Positions 8,374 through 18,265 of a DNA stretch of 64,000 nt are shown here, in pieces; the stretch's first letter is position 1, and each line of letters begins with the position of its first letter. The position numbers and the translations under genes are program-made. Source of the stretch: Planctomycetaceae bacterium (GTDB lineage Bacteria; Planctomycetota; Planctomycetia; Planctomycetales; Planctomycetaceae). Where the stretch lies: positions 592,406-656,405 of the forward strand of contig JAWKTX010000002.1 in assembly GCA_041398825.1 (NCBI GenBank). Direction: 5' to 3'. Under the pieces are notes generated by a model. That model saw nothing but the letters and a program-made list of their open reading frames with translations, was not told where the DNA came from and did not search any database.

Positions 8374-11300
8374 TCACGAAGCTTCGCCGCGCGGGACGGT
8401 TTCGGTTTTCCTGGCTTCGCCGTTTTCCTGTTCGTCTGCCTCTGAATCGTCCAGCAGTTCGTCGCTGTCGATGGCCATGTCCAGATGCGTGACCGATGTG
8501 CCTGTGCCAGCGTCTGACGCAAGTGCCTTGCCGGACAGTTCCAGCTCTGGTTTGTGCAGGTCCAGTGCGACTTTATGCCCCGGCAGCCAGAGCGGTTCCA
8601 CCTTCTTTTCCTGAAACAGGTGTGCGAGATGTTCGTGACAGGTGAAGAACAGGACCTGCTGACCTTCCCCGGCAAGTTCAATCAGACAATCGGCAGCGGC
8701 TTCTGTTCGTTCCTGATCGAAATTCACAAACAGGTCATCCATCACAATAGGCAGTTCGACGCCGCGGCGAGCGAACTCACGAACCAGCGCAAATCTGATC
8801 GCGAGGAACAGCTGTTCTCGAGTACCACCGCTGAGCTGTTCCACCCGGAAGGTTTGGCCGTATTCGTCATCGATACAGAGAAAATCTTCACCAAGCGGCG
8901 CCCAGATCCGATGGTAACGCCCGGAAGTCATCCGGTGCATGTAGTCGGATGCGGTCACCAGGGTTCCTGAAATGTTCTCCTGTTCGAACTGACGTCGGAG
9001 CTGGATGACGGCATCCTGTTCCACTTTCAGTGCGATCCACTCTTCTGCCGCGCGATGAATTTCGGACGCAAGACTCGCCTTTCGGAAGTAGTCCGCATGC
9101 GAATCCCGACTCGCTTCCAGCAGTTTGATCTCCTGCTTCAGGCTTCCGAGCTCTTCATGATCGGCATTCAGCTGTTCTTCGACTTCTGACAATTCAAGAT
9201 CCAGAAGTTGAATTCTTTCACGAGCGTGAGCCGGATCGAATCGAATAAGATCGTCTTCGACGATGGCCATCGCATTTTCGGCGGAAGAGATTTCGACCAC
9301 TTCTTCCTTCGCTTTTTTCAGCTGGGCCGTCAGTTGATGTCGCTTGTTTTCCCATTCCACCTGCTGCTGCAGCTCTTCTTTCGAAGCGACGCCCGCGCGT
9401 GCCAGCACGGCGCTGCGGCGCAGTTCTGCGGCTTCCATCTGGTGCTGCATATGAATTCCGTCGCGAGCCCGGCTTTCGGATTCTTCCAGCAGCCGAGCGC
9501 GTTCGGTGCGATCACGATCGTGCGTCTTGATTTGAAGACTCCAGGCAGTCAGCACCTCCAGCGGCCGGGTAAAGTTCGACTTCTTTGATGTCGTGATGCG
9601 CTGCCCCAGCTGCTCTACTCGCAATCGCATGCCCTCAAACATGCGTCGCAGTCCTTCCACCTCTGGTGCAACATTGCGCCACTGCATGTGCATTTCTCGC
9701 ACCTGCTGGATTTGCTGCCACCAGTCGAATGCCTGACGCACATCAACGGTTTCGTCCATTCCAAGTCGTGTGAGAAGACGACACCACTGTTGTCGCTGGG
9801 CGTTCACGTCCTGCTGCGCCGTTCGGTAACGGTCTCGAAGTACCTGAAGGCGTTTGCGACGAAGCATCGCGCTATCCTGCCGACGCATCAGACGTTCCAG
9901 GTCTGTGATGCGGCGTGAACATTCGCCAATACGCTCGATCAGTTCAGCCGTCGATGATCGATGTTTGGTGGTCACATCATTCGTCTGAATCAGCGATCGC
10001 GGTGCTGATCCGGAATGGCCCATTCCCGGTATCGCCATCCTTTCGATGCGGTCCTGAATATTTCGCAGTTCGCGATCGGCCTGCCGTGCTTCGTCGGTCA
10101 GGTCGTCCAGTTGGATACCGGTCTTGGTGTCAAAGTGGTTTCGCAAACCATTTCGAACGGCCCACCACATCATTCCTGCAAAGCCGAAGGCTGCTGCTGC
10201 GAGCGATCCCCCCAGGGACCGGCGGGCGTCGCCGCCCATGGCGAATGTCATAATGCCGAACAGGAATAACGCCGTTCCGATCCACCACATGGCGTTGACG
10301 GCTTTATCAACCCACGGAGGAATAGATTCGTTGGTGTCAACACGACTCATCACGCGGCGGACCGTCTGAATCTTCAGTGCAAGACGTTCTTCTTCCAGAC
10401 GAAGTCGCCCCAGGTTTTCGAGTTCCTGCATGCGCTCCTGTTCAAGCTGAATGGCTTCAACGACCGACATGCCCAATGCGTCGAGTTCTTCATTGAGTTC
10501 CACAAGTTCATTCTGGCTCTTGCGAGTCAGTGAACGGGCCATACGCCTGAGTTTGCCACGGCGTTGCAGGGCGGTCTGGTAGACCCGTGCCTGTTCCAGC
10601 AGCTGGTGATGCGCTTCGGATGAGGTATCAATGCCGATGAGACGATCCAGCGTCCAGCCTGAGCCAAGCTGTGTCAGCTGGTGATTCAGTTCGCGACGCA
10701 GTTCGGCAGAACGCTCTTCTGCGCCTCGAATCTGTTCGTCCAGTTGACGCATCCAGTCCGCCTGATCAACCAGACTCTGAATGGCATACCGTTCTTTTTC
10801 GAATTCACCATCGATCTGTAGTCGTTCCGCCTGCGACTTCAGCTGGGCTGCCTGATCGTTCAGCTTGTCGCGGCGATTTGCGCATTCCTGACTTTCTTTT
10901 TCGGCCGCCTGTAGTTGCTTCAGTGCTTCCGACGGATTCGTGTGGACGTACGGTAACTTTTGCAGTTCGTCCTGCAGATCACGACTTCGTTTCCACGGTT
11001 TGTGGACGCTTTGAAGAAAACGCAGGCCCTGCAGTTCATTGGTGATGGTATCTTCACGCTGCTGCAGTTCGTGGATTTCGTCGTTGAGCTCCCGCCGCCG
11101 TCGTGTCAGGCGTGCATGCTTCTCTCGTGCCTTGCCAACATCGGCCCGCTTGCCGGAGATTCTTGCATACCGATCAAACAGTTCCGGAAGCGTGCCTGCC
11201 TTCCCGTGATCGCGGAACAAACGCTGACGTCGTTCTTTGACTCCCGCAATGGAGTCCAGAATTTGTCGCCCCTGCGGCCCCATCGACAGGCCATAGATGT

Positions 11301-11742
11301 ATTCTGAGACCTGATCGGTACCCAGTGTTGCCAGTTGCTGCAGTTCGCGAACGCCAACGGCAAAGATGTCTGTAAACAGCGATTCGGTTGTACCAGACAG
11401 CAAAAGCTGCATGGCGTCGTCACCGTGCAGGTCCTCAGGGCCACCGGAGATTCGCAGCTTTCCTGTTGTCTTCAGAGAAGCTCGACGATGAATTCGCCAG
11501 GTCCGTCCTCCGTGTTCACATCGCAGAGCACCTCGCCAGGGCTGCTCCGCATCTGGTCGATGCCATGCCGGTTCCTGCGAAAGCGGTTCGAATCCATAAA
11601 GGATAGACCGAACGAAGCGCATCAGAGTGGTCTTACCGGCCTCATTCGGGCCATAGATCACGTTCAACCCGGACGGATTGAGACGCAGCAACAGACTTCG
11701 CCAGATTCGGAAGCGGTCAATATCAATCTCGGTCAGCTTCAT
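8374..11742 (-). CDS. SbcC/YhaN-like AAA ATPase with long coiled coil and membrane segments
   Basis: A 1122-residue SMC-like ATPase. The N-terminus has the RecF/SbcC layout (LTEIDIDRFRIWRSLLLRL) with Walker A GPNEAGKT at about residues 31-38. Long coiled coils fill residues 190-950, interrupted by two hydrophobic segments near residues 485-535 (WIGTALFLFGIMTFAMGG and a second helix), as in Bacillus YhaN-type proteins. The C-terminus has the signature LSGGTREQLFLAIRFAL and Walker B LPIVMDDLFVNFD. In the family it acts with an SbcD/YhaO phosphoesterase in DNA end processing. The upstream gene encodes that partner and overlaps by 4 bp, so translation is coupled. The last 70 residues are acidic and not conserved-looking. 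Confidence 0.88.
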   Translation of the reverse strand: MKLTEIDIDRFRIWRSLLLRLNPSGLNVIYGPNEAGKTTLMRFVRSILYGFEPLSQEPAWHRPDAEQPWRGALRCEHGGRTWRIHRRASLKTTGKLRISGGPEDLHGDDAMQLLLSGTTESLFTDIFAVGVRELQQLATLGTDQVSEYIYGLSMGPQGRQILDSIAGVKERRQRLFRDHGKAGTLPELFDRYARISGKRADVGKAREKHARLTRRRRELNDEIHELQQREDTITNELQGLRFLQSVHKPWKRSRDLQDELQKLPYVHTNPSEALKQLQAAEKESQECANRRDKLNDQAAQLKSQAERLQIDGEFEKERYAIQSLVDQADWMRQLDEQIRGAEERSAELRRELNHQLTQLGSGWTLDRLIGIDTSSEAHHQLLEQARVYQTALQRRGKLRRMARSLTRKSQNELVELNEELDALGMSVVEAIQLEQERMQELENLGRLRLEEERLALKIQTVRRVMSRVDTNESIPPWVDKAVNAMWWIGTALFLFGIMTFAMGGDARRSLGGSLAAAAFGFAGMMWWAVRNGLRNHFDTKTGIQLDDLTDEARQADRELRNIQDRIERMAIPGMGHSGSAPRSLIQTNDVTTKHRSSTAELIERIGECSRRITDLERLMRRQDSAMLRRKRLQVLRDRYRTAQQDVNAQRQQWCRLLTRLGMDETVDVRQAFDWWQQIQQVREMHMQWRNVAPEVEGLRRMFEGMRLRVEQLGQRITTSKKSNFTRPLEVLTAWSLQIKTHDRDRTERARLLEESESRARDGIHMQHQMEAAELRRSAVLARAGVASKEELQQQVEWENKRHQLTAQLKKAKEEVVEISSAENAMAIVEDDLIRFDPAHARERIQLLDLELSEVEEQLNADHEELGSLKQEIKLLEASRDSHADYFRKASLASEIHRAAEEWIALKVEQDAVIQLRRQFEQENISGTLVTASDYMHRMTSGRYHRIWAPLGEDFLCIDDEYGQTFRVEQLSGGTREQLFLAIRFALVREFARRGVELPIVMDDLFVNFDQERTEAAADCLIELAGEGQQVLFFTCHEHLAHLFQEKKVEPLWLPGHKVALDLHKPELELSGKALASDAGTGTSVTHLDMAIDSDELLDDSEADEQENGEARKTETVPRGEAS

Positions 11743-13553
11743 GCTGCGCCTCCTGCGACGTCATCTTCGTCTTCGAAGTCTTCCTCGTCGTCGTCCGGGT
11801 CGACGTTATTGTATTCTTCATCGAAGTCCGGATCGTCGTCAAACTGTTCGTCATCTGAAGGCACATCCTCTTCTGCGGATAGCTCATCATCAGACATCAG
11901 AACATCAACAGCGTCTTCTTCGGTGAAATCTTCGTCCGTCCATTCGTCGTCCTCGGATTGGCTGGCACCTTCAGAAATGTCCCTTGGTGAGGCCGTCCGC
12001 TGCAGCGTCTCGAATTCTTCGAGATCCGGAAGAAACCAGTCAGCACCATCGGAACGCATGCGTCCGAAGATTCGTTCCGCATCAATGCCGGACAACAGGG
12101 CCGTGAGACGATGTCGCCAGCCGACTGACAATTCGGAATCGTCTTCAATCAATTGTTTGAGTTCTGATTCGATCAGTCGAGCATCATCATTGATCAGTCG
12201 TGAATAGCGTTGTGCGAGATGATTCGCGTCAGACAACTGCCACTCCAGCGGGATCAGTACCACATCATGCAACAACTGAATCGTACGGGTGCCGCGTTTG
12301 AGTTCATCGAGCTCAACGGCGACGGCAACGGCAAGGTCTTCCTGTATGAGTTCCCGCATGACCGGCACAGAACATCGCAAGGTCCAGTGAACGGACCAGA
12401 TGCGATCACTGCTGCCCACGTTTTGCTCCAGTAATTCGGCTTTCAGCATCTGAAGCATTGCGGTCAGCGTGGTGTGCTCCCGGACGGTCACCTCGATGTG
12501 CTTCCAGTCGACCGAACTGGTGTCAATCGTTCGAATCCGCTGGAGTCCATCTGTACCAATCTCTACCAGCGAACAGCTCCCGTCGGATGTTTCGTGATGA
12601 CTGCGAGGTTGAGTTGTACCGGGACAATGCATCGTCCCGAGCGGGCGATTCAATGTGCTGCGTTCCAGTTCTCCCGTGAGAGCCAGATAGTTGAGTCGCC
12701 CCTCTGTCAGCATCTCGTCAACAAAAGCGATGAAGCCTTCGTCCCAGCCGTCGATCGTGGTCTCTGCTTCGTCTGATGGCTCACTACCCGGCTCGGAATC
12801 GTCGACGTCGTAGATTTCGCCATTCCATTCCGATTCGTCGTCATCGGACGTTCCGGCCGGCCGTGATTTTCTGACACGTGGCTTGCCCGAAAGAGGCACC
12901 AGAGTCCCATGGACCTGACTCTTTTCCGCTGCCAGTCGTTCCGCCGTCGCGCTGCTCTGGAGCGTTTCATCCAGCAGGTCGTCGTTGGCCTCAGCTGCCA
13001 TCGCCGCCATTCGCTGAGACTCTTCGTACTTCGCCTGGCTCACTGGCGCGATACGAAATGGTTGAATTCCGTCGACAGTCTCTGAGATGACCTGAATCCC
13101 AAAAGCGTCGGTCTCCCCATACCACATGGATGCAGACACGGTCGCAATCGTGCGGCCATTTCGATTGACTTCCAGTGGCTCCGGATTCGAACTGAAGCAG
13201 ATGAATACGTTGTCCGGTAACTCCGGAATTGCCCGCCAGGCTTCTGGCGGGTCTGCGTCACCGGGCAGGATGTAAACGGGAATGTTCTTTTCGGAAAGTT
13301 GCCTGAATCCTTTCAACAGTGCCAGACGTGCTCGAAGACTGCGATCTGCTTCGATGAAGATGTTTCCTGACAACAGCAAGAAATCGACGGCATGGTCGAC
13401 GCAGGCGTGAATCACGTCATCAAAAGAAGTCAGTGTTGCGTCTTCGAAAGCGACACGCAGTTCGTCCGTGAGCGCCTCAGAGGTCTGGACGCTGACGGGA
13501 ACATCCAGCCGCACATTCGCTGCGTGTATAAATCGTTGCGGTTCGAACGCCAT
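11739..13553 (-). CDS. SbcD/YhaO-like metallophosphoesterase-fold protein with degenerate active site
   Basis: A 604-residue partner of the ATPase at 8374-11742. The ATG at 13553 is preceded by AAGGA at a good distance and starts MAFEPQRFIHAANVRLD. The fold is recognisable but catalytic motifs have changed: the D-x-H of YhaO-type proteins reads N-V-R, G-D-L-x-D reads G-N-I-F-I, G-N-H-D reads G-D-A-D, and the later G-H-I-H reads T-G-E-L (YLALTGELER). All metal ligands I can align are therefore lost. A 100-residue acidic insert (about residues 195-275) and a very acidic tail (DPDDDEEDFEDEDD) are also unusual. It may have become a structural or regulatory subunit. Confidence 0.82.
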   Translation of the reverse strand: MAFEPQRFIHAANVRLDVPVSVQTSEALTDELRVAFEDATLTSFDDVIHACVDHAVDFLLLSGNIFIEADRSLRARLALLKGFRQLSEKNIPVYILPGDADPPEAWRAIPELPDNVFICFSSNPEPLEVNRNGRTIATVSASMWYGETDAFGIQVISETVDGIQPFRIAPVSQAKYEESQRMAAMAAEANDDLLDETLQSSATAERLAAEKSQVHGTLVPLSGKPRVRKSRPAGTSDDDESEWNGEIYDVDDSEPGSEPSDEAETTIDGWDEGFIAFVDEMLTEGRLNYLALTGELERSTLNRPLGTMHCPGTTQPRSHHETSDGSCSLVEIGTDGLQRIRTIDTSSVDWKHIEVTVREHTTLTAMLQMLKAELLEQNVGSSDRIWSVHWTLRCSVPVMRELIQEDLAVAVAVELDELKRGTRTIQLLHDVVLIPLEWQLSDANHLAQRYSRLINDDARLIESELKQLIEDDSELSVGWRHRLTALLSGIDAERIFGRMRSDGADWFLPDLEEFETLQRTASPRDISEGASQSEDDEWTDEDFTEEDAVDVLMSDDELSAEEDVPSDDEQFDDDPDFDEEYNNVDPDDDEEDFEDEDDVAGGAA

Positions 13554-14648
13554 CCTGCAGAGTCCTTTCCCCGACAACCCCGGCTGCATCCTCACAGGGA
13601 CAACGCCCTGAAACTAAGTCGCACAGCAGCGGGATTCGAATTGTTCCCCCCCGGATGCCATTCGACAACCTTCGCACAGGCCTCGACGGATTGAACTCAG
13701 TCGTTTTTCTGCCTGAAAGGCGACCGGATTCCGATCACTTTCGAGGGCATGGCCGACCAGGCAAGCTACCTGCGCGGCGTGAACGTTAATAAATGGGGCG
13801 ATTTAGGGAAAGCCTGCCTTTGTGGTCGACTGGCAGATTTTGCCGGAGAAACTACGGTTTCGGCACCAACAGCCGCTCTTCCCGGTCACGGTCCGATATT
13901 TCCGGGTACCCACTTCAGGCCAGACACGGGCAATGTGAAAGCTGCCGGCCTCCCATGAGTCTCGAACGTAGTCGCTGAGAATGAGGGGGGTTTGATCGTG
14001 AAACGGCTGGCTCAGGCGTATATGGGGCGTTTGTTGACCGAAAGTCCAACGCTGGCATTTATTCCTGCTTCCGGCTTTGGCTTAGGCTCCTGCGTATGCC
14101 TTCCATCCCGACTGCGAAAGGTCCTCTGTTTGAAATTTTCTTTCAACCAGCCGACAGCATCGACATCGATCTCTGAACACTGCTCAGCGGCCCGCTTCAT
14201 CGAATTTCGGATCTCCGTTCCGGCGTACCATAGGCTCCATCTCCCACCTGGCTTCCAGCGGTTCTGTTCGTCTTTGCACGATCACGCGTGGGGTTACTGG
14301 CAAGCTTCAGGAATCTCGGGAACGACGGGCTTCAGAAGGGCAGGATGTCATGATGGCCAGTGGTTGAGCGACAGTCGCGAGGTGCTTGAATCTGGTAGTG
14401 GCATCCCAACAGGATCAGACTCAATAATCTTTAGTTTCCCAAAAATGTTCTATTCTGTTCTTGATATCCATTCACCCTTCTGACACCTTTGCCCTCGATT
14501 CAGGTTTTCCATCTGCCAGGCGGCAACCAACAGAGGAGACCTGAGGTCCCTTGTTGCGGCTCTGTGCGTTGCCCCTGAATTGGTTTTCTCTGAGAGATCC
14601 CGTTCAGCGATTCGGCCCGGTACATTCAACAAACACTGGAGAACGAGG
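13554..14648. other. Intergenic region, about 1.1 kb
   Basis: Frames of 60-163 codons exist on both strands but none has a family-like sequence, convincing ribosome site or plausible composition. The region must hold divergent promoters for the SbcD-like and metalloprotease genes. I recognised no RNA gene, repeat or mobile element in it. Confidence 0.4.
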
Positions 14649-15845
14649 ATGACCACTCGAGCGTTCCATTTGCTGCTGGCGATTTCGTTAGCGATGGTAT
14701 CTGCGGACCACCTGCAGGCCGGAGTCATCTACGTTGATTTTTCCAGTTTTCAGACCCGACTGAACGAAGCGACCGCGGCCGCTGGAGTCTCCAGTTTTAC
14801 GGCCGCGGAGACGAGCACGATCAAGTCAAACATCCTCACTCAGTTGAGTACGATCTATTCTGACTTTACTGGCCTGTCGTTCTCGGACTCGGCCGTCGGA
14901 ACGGTGTTCGAGACCCTGACATACAGTATTTTTGATGGGACTCCGGGATCCCTTGGGGTGGCTGATTCGATTGACTGGTTGAATACCGTTGGAGCCCAGA
15001 CTGCTCGCGTGTTCACGAACAACTTTGGTTTTACTCTGGAAGGCAGTGATGCCCGCGCTGTTCAGATTGATGAGATTTCCACAGCACTGGCAGGAACCGG
15101 GGCTCACGAACTGGGACACAACCTTGGCTTGCGGCATCACGACGCGTACGGGGACCTTTCCTTCGCAGGAACCCCGGTTGCAACCGGGGGGCTGCAGAAC
15201 TCGAACATCATGGCGACGGGCAGCACAGGGCTTGATGAGCTCGGCCGTGAGACGCTTCGAGGGTTCTCCACGCATTCCAAAGTCAAACTTGCCTACGCGG
15301 CTGGGACTCTGCCCCTGAATCCGACAGCTTCCAGCGAATTTGGCGATGCTGGCAACCTGATTTCCACAGCTCAGGGACTGATGCTCAACGAAATCTCTGT
15401 GGCCGGTCGCTATGCAGATGTTGTGAATGGATTTTTGTCGAGCGGTGACAGTGATTTCTTCGAACTCGATCTCACTGCACCCGGGTTCCTGACGGCAGAC
15501 ATCAACAACGACGGCATTTCCTCAACAGATACGATCATAAGTATCTTCGATTCGTCCATGAATCTCCTCGGGTCGAATGACGACACTTTCTATTCAACGA
15601 CCTCGTTTGGAAGTGGCAGTTTTCGAGATTCCGGTTCCATTCTTACGAACGTCGCCATTAACACGGCTGGGAAATATTACGTCGAGGTCAAGGGGTTCGG
15701 GGGAGGCGGAGGTAACTATTCATTGCTGGTTCATACCGATGCCATTGGTAGTGCGGCGGTGCCTGAGCCAGGGAGTCTGACGCTGACCTGCATGATGATG
15801 GGTGGTTTTGGAGTGTGGCGTAAACGACGTGGTCGAAGGGCTTAG
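14649..15845 (+). CDS. Exported metzincin-like zinc protease with pre-peptidase C-terminal-like and PEP-CTERM regions
   Basis: A 398-residue protein. The ATG at 14649 follows AACGAGG and starts a signal peptide (MTTRAFHLLLAISLAMVSADHLQA). Residues about 150-165 hold HELGHNLGLRH, the full HExxHxxGxxH zinc site, followed by a Met-turn-like NSNIMATG, so an active metzincin-type peptidase is likely. Residues 230-370 resemble a bacterial pre-peptidase C-terminal domain (GDSDFFELDLTAPGFLTADI, SIFDSSMNLLGSNDD, GKYYVEVKGFGGGGGNYSLLV). The last 30 residues are a PEP-CTERM sorting signal: VPEPGSL, a hydrophobic helix, then RKRRGRRA. It should be exported and anchored or processed at the surface. The next gene starts 10 bp downstream. 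Confidence 0.85.
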   Translation: MTTRAFHLLLAISLAMVSADHLQAGVIYVDFSSFQTRLNEATAAAGVSSFTAAETSTIKSNILTQLSTIYSDFTGLSFSDSAVGTVFETLTYSIFDGTPGSLGVADSIDWLNTVGAQTARVFTNNFGFTLEGSDARAVQIDEISTALAGTGAHELGHNLGLRHHDAYGDLSFAGTPVATGGLQNSNIMATGSTGLDELGRETLRGFSTHSKVKLAYAAGTLPLNPTASSEFGDAGNLISTAQGLMLNEISVAGRYADVVNGFLSSGDSDFFELDLTAPGFLTADINNDGISSTDTIISIFDSSMNLLGSNDDTFYSTTSFGSGSFRDSGSILTNVAINTAGKYYVEVKGFGGGGGNYSLLVHTDAIGSAAVPEPGSLTLTCMMMGGFGVWRKRRGRRA

Positions 15846-15854
15846 TGCACTTTC

Positions 15855-17870
15855 ATGATCGACGAAATGAACTCACGAAACAGATCGCATCAGCGATCTG
15901 TTTTTCGTCGCAGGGATGGTTTGTTGGTGTTTTCGATCCTGTTGACGTTCAGCACAGTCCTTTGCTGTGAGTTCGTCTGGCTTGATCACTCAGAAATCGA
16001 AGATGCTGGTTATCGGGTGAACTCCCTGGATGATCTTCGTCGCGTCTTTACCACGTCTCTTGATGATTACCAGTTCAGGCATGGTGGGGAATCAGATTCG
16101 TCCGGGGGCTACTGGCGGCCATTATATGCCCTGAGCATCAGTGTCGACTGGTGGCTCTGGGGAAACAATCCGGTGGCATTTCACGCAGAGAACGTTATCT
16201 GGCACTGTCTTGTGGTCTTGCTGCTTCATCGCATCGGTGGCCAGATTCTGCCCCGGAAACCTTGGACTGCCGATGCCGTGTTTCTGAGCACGTTTCTATT
16301 TGCCACGCTGCCAATCAATGCGCAGTCCGTGACGTGGGTGAGTGGTCGCAAAGACATGATGGCCGCTGCCTTCGGTCTTTTGGCGCTTTATCGGGCGTTA
16401 TCAGTGGATGCTGCCACCTCTGATCGCACGGTGCGACGTCGCATCAGGAATATCGTCGAAATCGTGCTGGCGGTCAGCTGCTCCGTCCTGAGTAAAGAGA
16501 GCGGTTTCATCATACCCGTCATCTATGTCGCGTTGCTTTGGACAGACACATCGCGCCTGTCTGTGCCAGTGATGGCAGGTCGATTCACCGCGATGCTGGT
16601 GACGACAGCAACACTCTGGCTGATCCGCGGAACAATCACAGGATCCGGCGAACTTACGGGAGTGAGACCCGGGAACACGGTTGTGCAGCAGGCATTGACG
16701 TTGGCCAGTCTGTGGTGGCACCATGTCAGCACGGTCTTCTGGCCGTTCTCTCCGCGACTCAGTGATCGGTGGGAGGTCGCTGCACTGAACGATCCTGTTG
16801 CCTGGCTGGCGCTGCTGGGCGTGCTCCTGATTGTCGTGTTCTTTGGGATTGCGTTCCGTCAGCGATTTTCACCTGCCACGGGGCTGGTCTGGTATACCCT
16901 GTGGACACTGCCAACATCCGGAATTCTTACCCTGCGTCACTGGCGTGCGGAAAGGTATCTTTATCCGGCAAGCTGGGGCCTGATTCTGTTCGCGATTACA
17001 ATTCTGTATTCGTTTTCCATGCGATCGCACAATACAGCGGCGTGGAACAGGAGAATTGTGCGGTGCAGCCTGTGTCTTGTGATCGTATTCGCGCTGACAT
17101 CACTGTGGGACCGGCAATACTGGGTCAACGATGCCGCTCTCTTCACACATGCCGTGTACCAGGATCCGCTTTATCTTGAGGGACACGCAGCGCTGGCGGC
17201 ACTGAGCCTGGAGTCGAAGGACTACGACTCGACGATTTCACACTCTGAAGTCATCTTTGCTCAATCAGATCACGCACACATGCTTTCATACTGGTCGCCT
17301 TACATCGTCTACACAAACTACGGACTGGCCTGTTACCACGTGGGACGGCTTGAACAGTCAGAGCAATATTTCGAATTGGCTCGACAGTTACAGCCAAATC
17401 AGGCCACGTCTTACTACCATCCCGGGTTGGTTGCACTCAAACGACCCAACTACGCAGAGGCTGAACGTCTGTTTCGCCGAGCGTTTGAGCTGAACCCCAA
17501 TGACCCGCTGATTCGCAGCAATCTCGCCTTCTCGCTGCTTCAAACACATCGTCCCGATGCCATTCGTGAATGTATGGAACTGCTTGAACCGACGATTGGT
17601 TCAGAGACGCCGCCGCTGGACCTGCGCAACTATGGCAGCGCAGCTCTGGTGTTAAAGGTTTGGCCTCGCGCTGAGGTCGCGTTTCAGGAGATCATTCGCC
17701 AGCAACAAGCCACTGCGGCCGACATGGCTAAGCTCGCGTGGGCTCACTTCGAATCAGGAGATGCGTCCCGCGGATTTGAGCGACTGCGTGAAGCGGTCGA
17801 ACTCGATCCAAAAGACCCGGCAGTGCTGGCAATTCGACAAAAGTACGGGCGCGAAGAAACAAACAAGTGA
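15855..17870 (+). CDS. Membrane GT-C/TMTC-like protein with C-terminal TPRs
   Basis: A 671-residue polytopic protein. Residues 20-420 contain about ten hydrophobic segments with landmarks of the GT-C/TMTC family (YWRPLYALSISVDWWLWG, FHAENVIWHCLVVLLLHRI, QSVTWVSGRKDMMAAAFGLLALY). The usual acidic pair in the first loop (W-D-D) reads W-L-D-H-S-E here. Residues 440-665 are TPR units (for example HVGRLEQSEQYFELARQLQPNQATSYYHPGLVAL). Members transfer sugars from lipid-linked donors to exported proteins; substrate unknown. The 10-bp gap suggests co-expression with the upstream exported protease, which could be a target, but that is speculation. Confidence 0.8.
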   Translation: MIDEMNSRNRSHQRSVFRRRDGLLVFSILLTFSTVLCCEFVWLDHSEIEDAGYRVNSLDDLRRVFTTSLDDYQFRHGGESDSSGGYWRPLYALSISVDWWLWGNNPVAFHAENVIWHCLVVLLLHRIGGQILPRKPWTADAVFLSTFLFATLPINAQSVTWVSGRKDMMAAAFGLLALYRALSVDAATSDRTVRRRIRNIVEIVLAVSCSVLSKESGFIIPVIYVALLWTDTSRLSVPVMAGRFTAMLVTTATLWLIRGTITGSGELTGVRPGNTVVQQALTLASLWWHHVSTVFWPFSPRLSDRWEVAALNDPVAWLALLGVLLIVVFFGIAFRQRFSPATGLVWYTLWTLPTSGILTLRHWRAERYLYPASWGLILFAITILYSFSMRSHNTAAWNRRIVRCSLCLVIVFALTSLWDRQYWVNDAALFTHAVYQDPLYLEGHAALAALSLESKDYDSTISHSEVIFAQSDHAHMLSYWSPYIVYTNYGLACYHVGRLEQSEQYFELARQLQPNQATSYYHPGLVALKRPNYAEAERLFRRAFELNPNDPLIRSNLAFSLLQTHRPDAIRECMELLEPTIGSETPPLDLRNYGSAALVLKVWPRAEVAFQEIIRQQQATAADMAKLAWAHFESGDASRGFERLREAVELDPKDPAVLAIRQKYGREETNK

Positions 17871-18265
17871 CAGTGTGTCTGGCTAATCATTGGAATGACC
17901 ATGTGTTGTGAACACGCATTCCTGGCACACATGAATGAGCCCGGATCAGGGGGCGTTCGTTGAACGACAGTTATCCGGGAGTCATGAGATTCGATGCTGT
18001 TCGCTGCGGCATTGAACGGTTGCCTTGTTTGCCTTGTGCGTGATGCATTCTCCGTGTGGAATCGGGGACAGAGGACAGAGGAGCTCAGGCATCCGAAACG
18101 TCCGTCGATCGCGGCTATCATTAGGAGGCCACCAATCGGAGGCAGTGCAATCATTTCTTCAAGCTGACCAAACCTGGTATCCGTCTGAGTGGTGATCGGC
18201 TTTGCAATTCTGGCACTTCCGGATCGAATCAGGATCGTATTGTTGCCTGGCCCTGGTGCGCCGAC
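17871..18265. other. Intergenic region, 395 bp
   Basis: Lies between convergent genes. No coding frame or repeat was recognised apart from a short GGACAGAGGACAGAGG direct repeat near 18066-18081. Confidence 0.4.

Noticed and set aside
13992..14483. 163-codon plus-strand frame in the 1.1-kb gap
   Set aside because: No plausible ribosome site, atypical composition and no recognisable domain.
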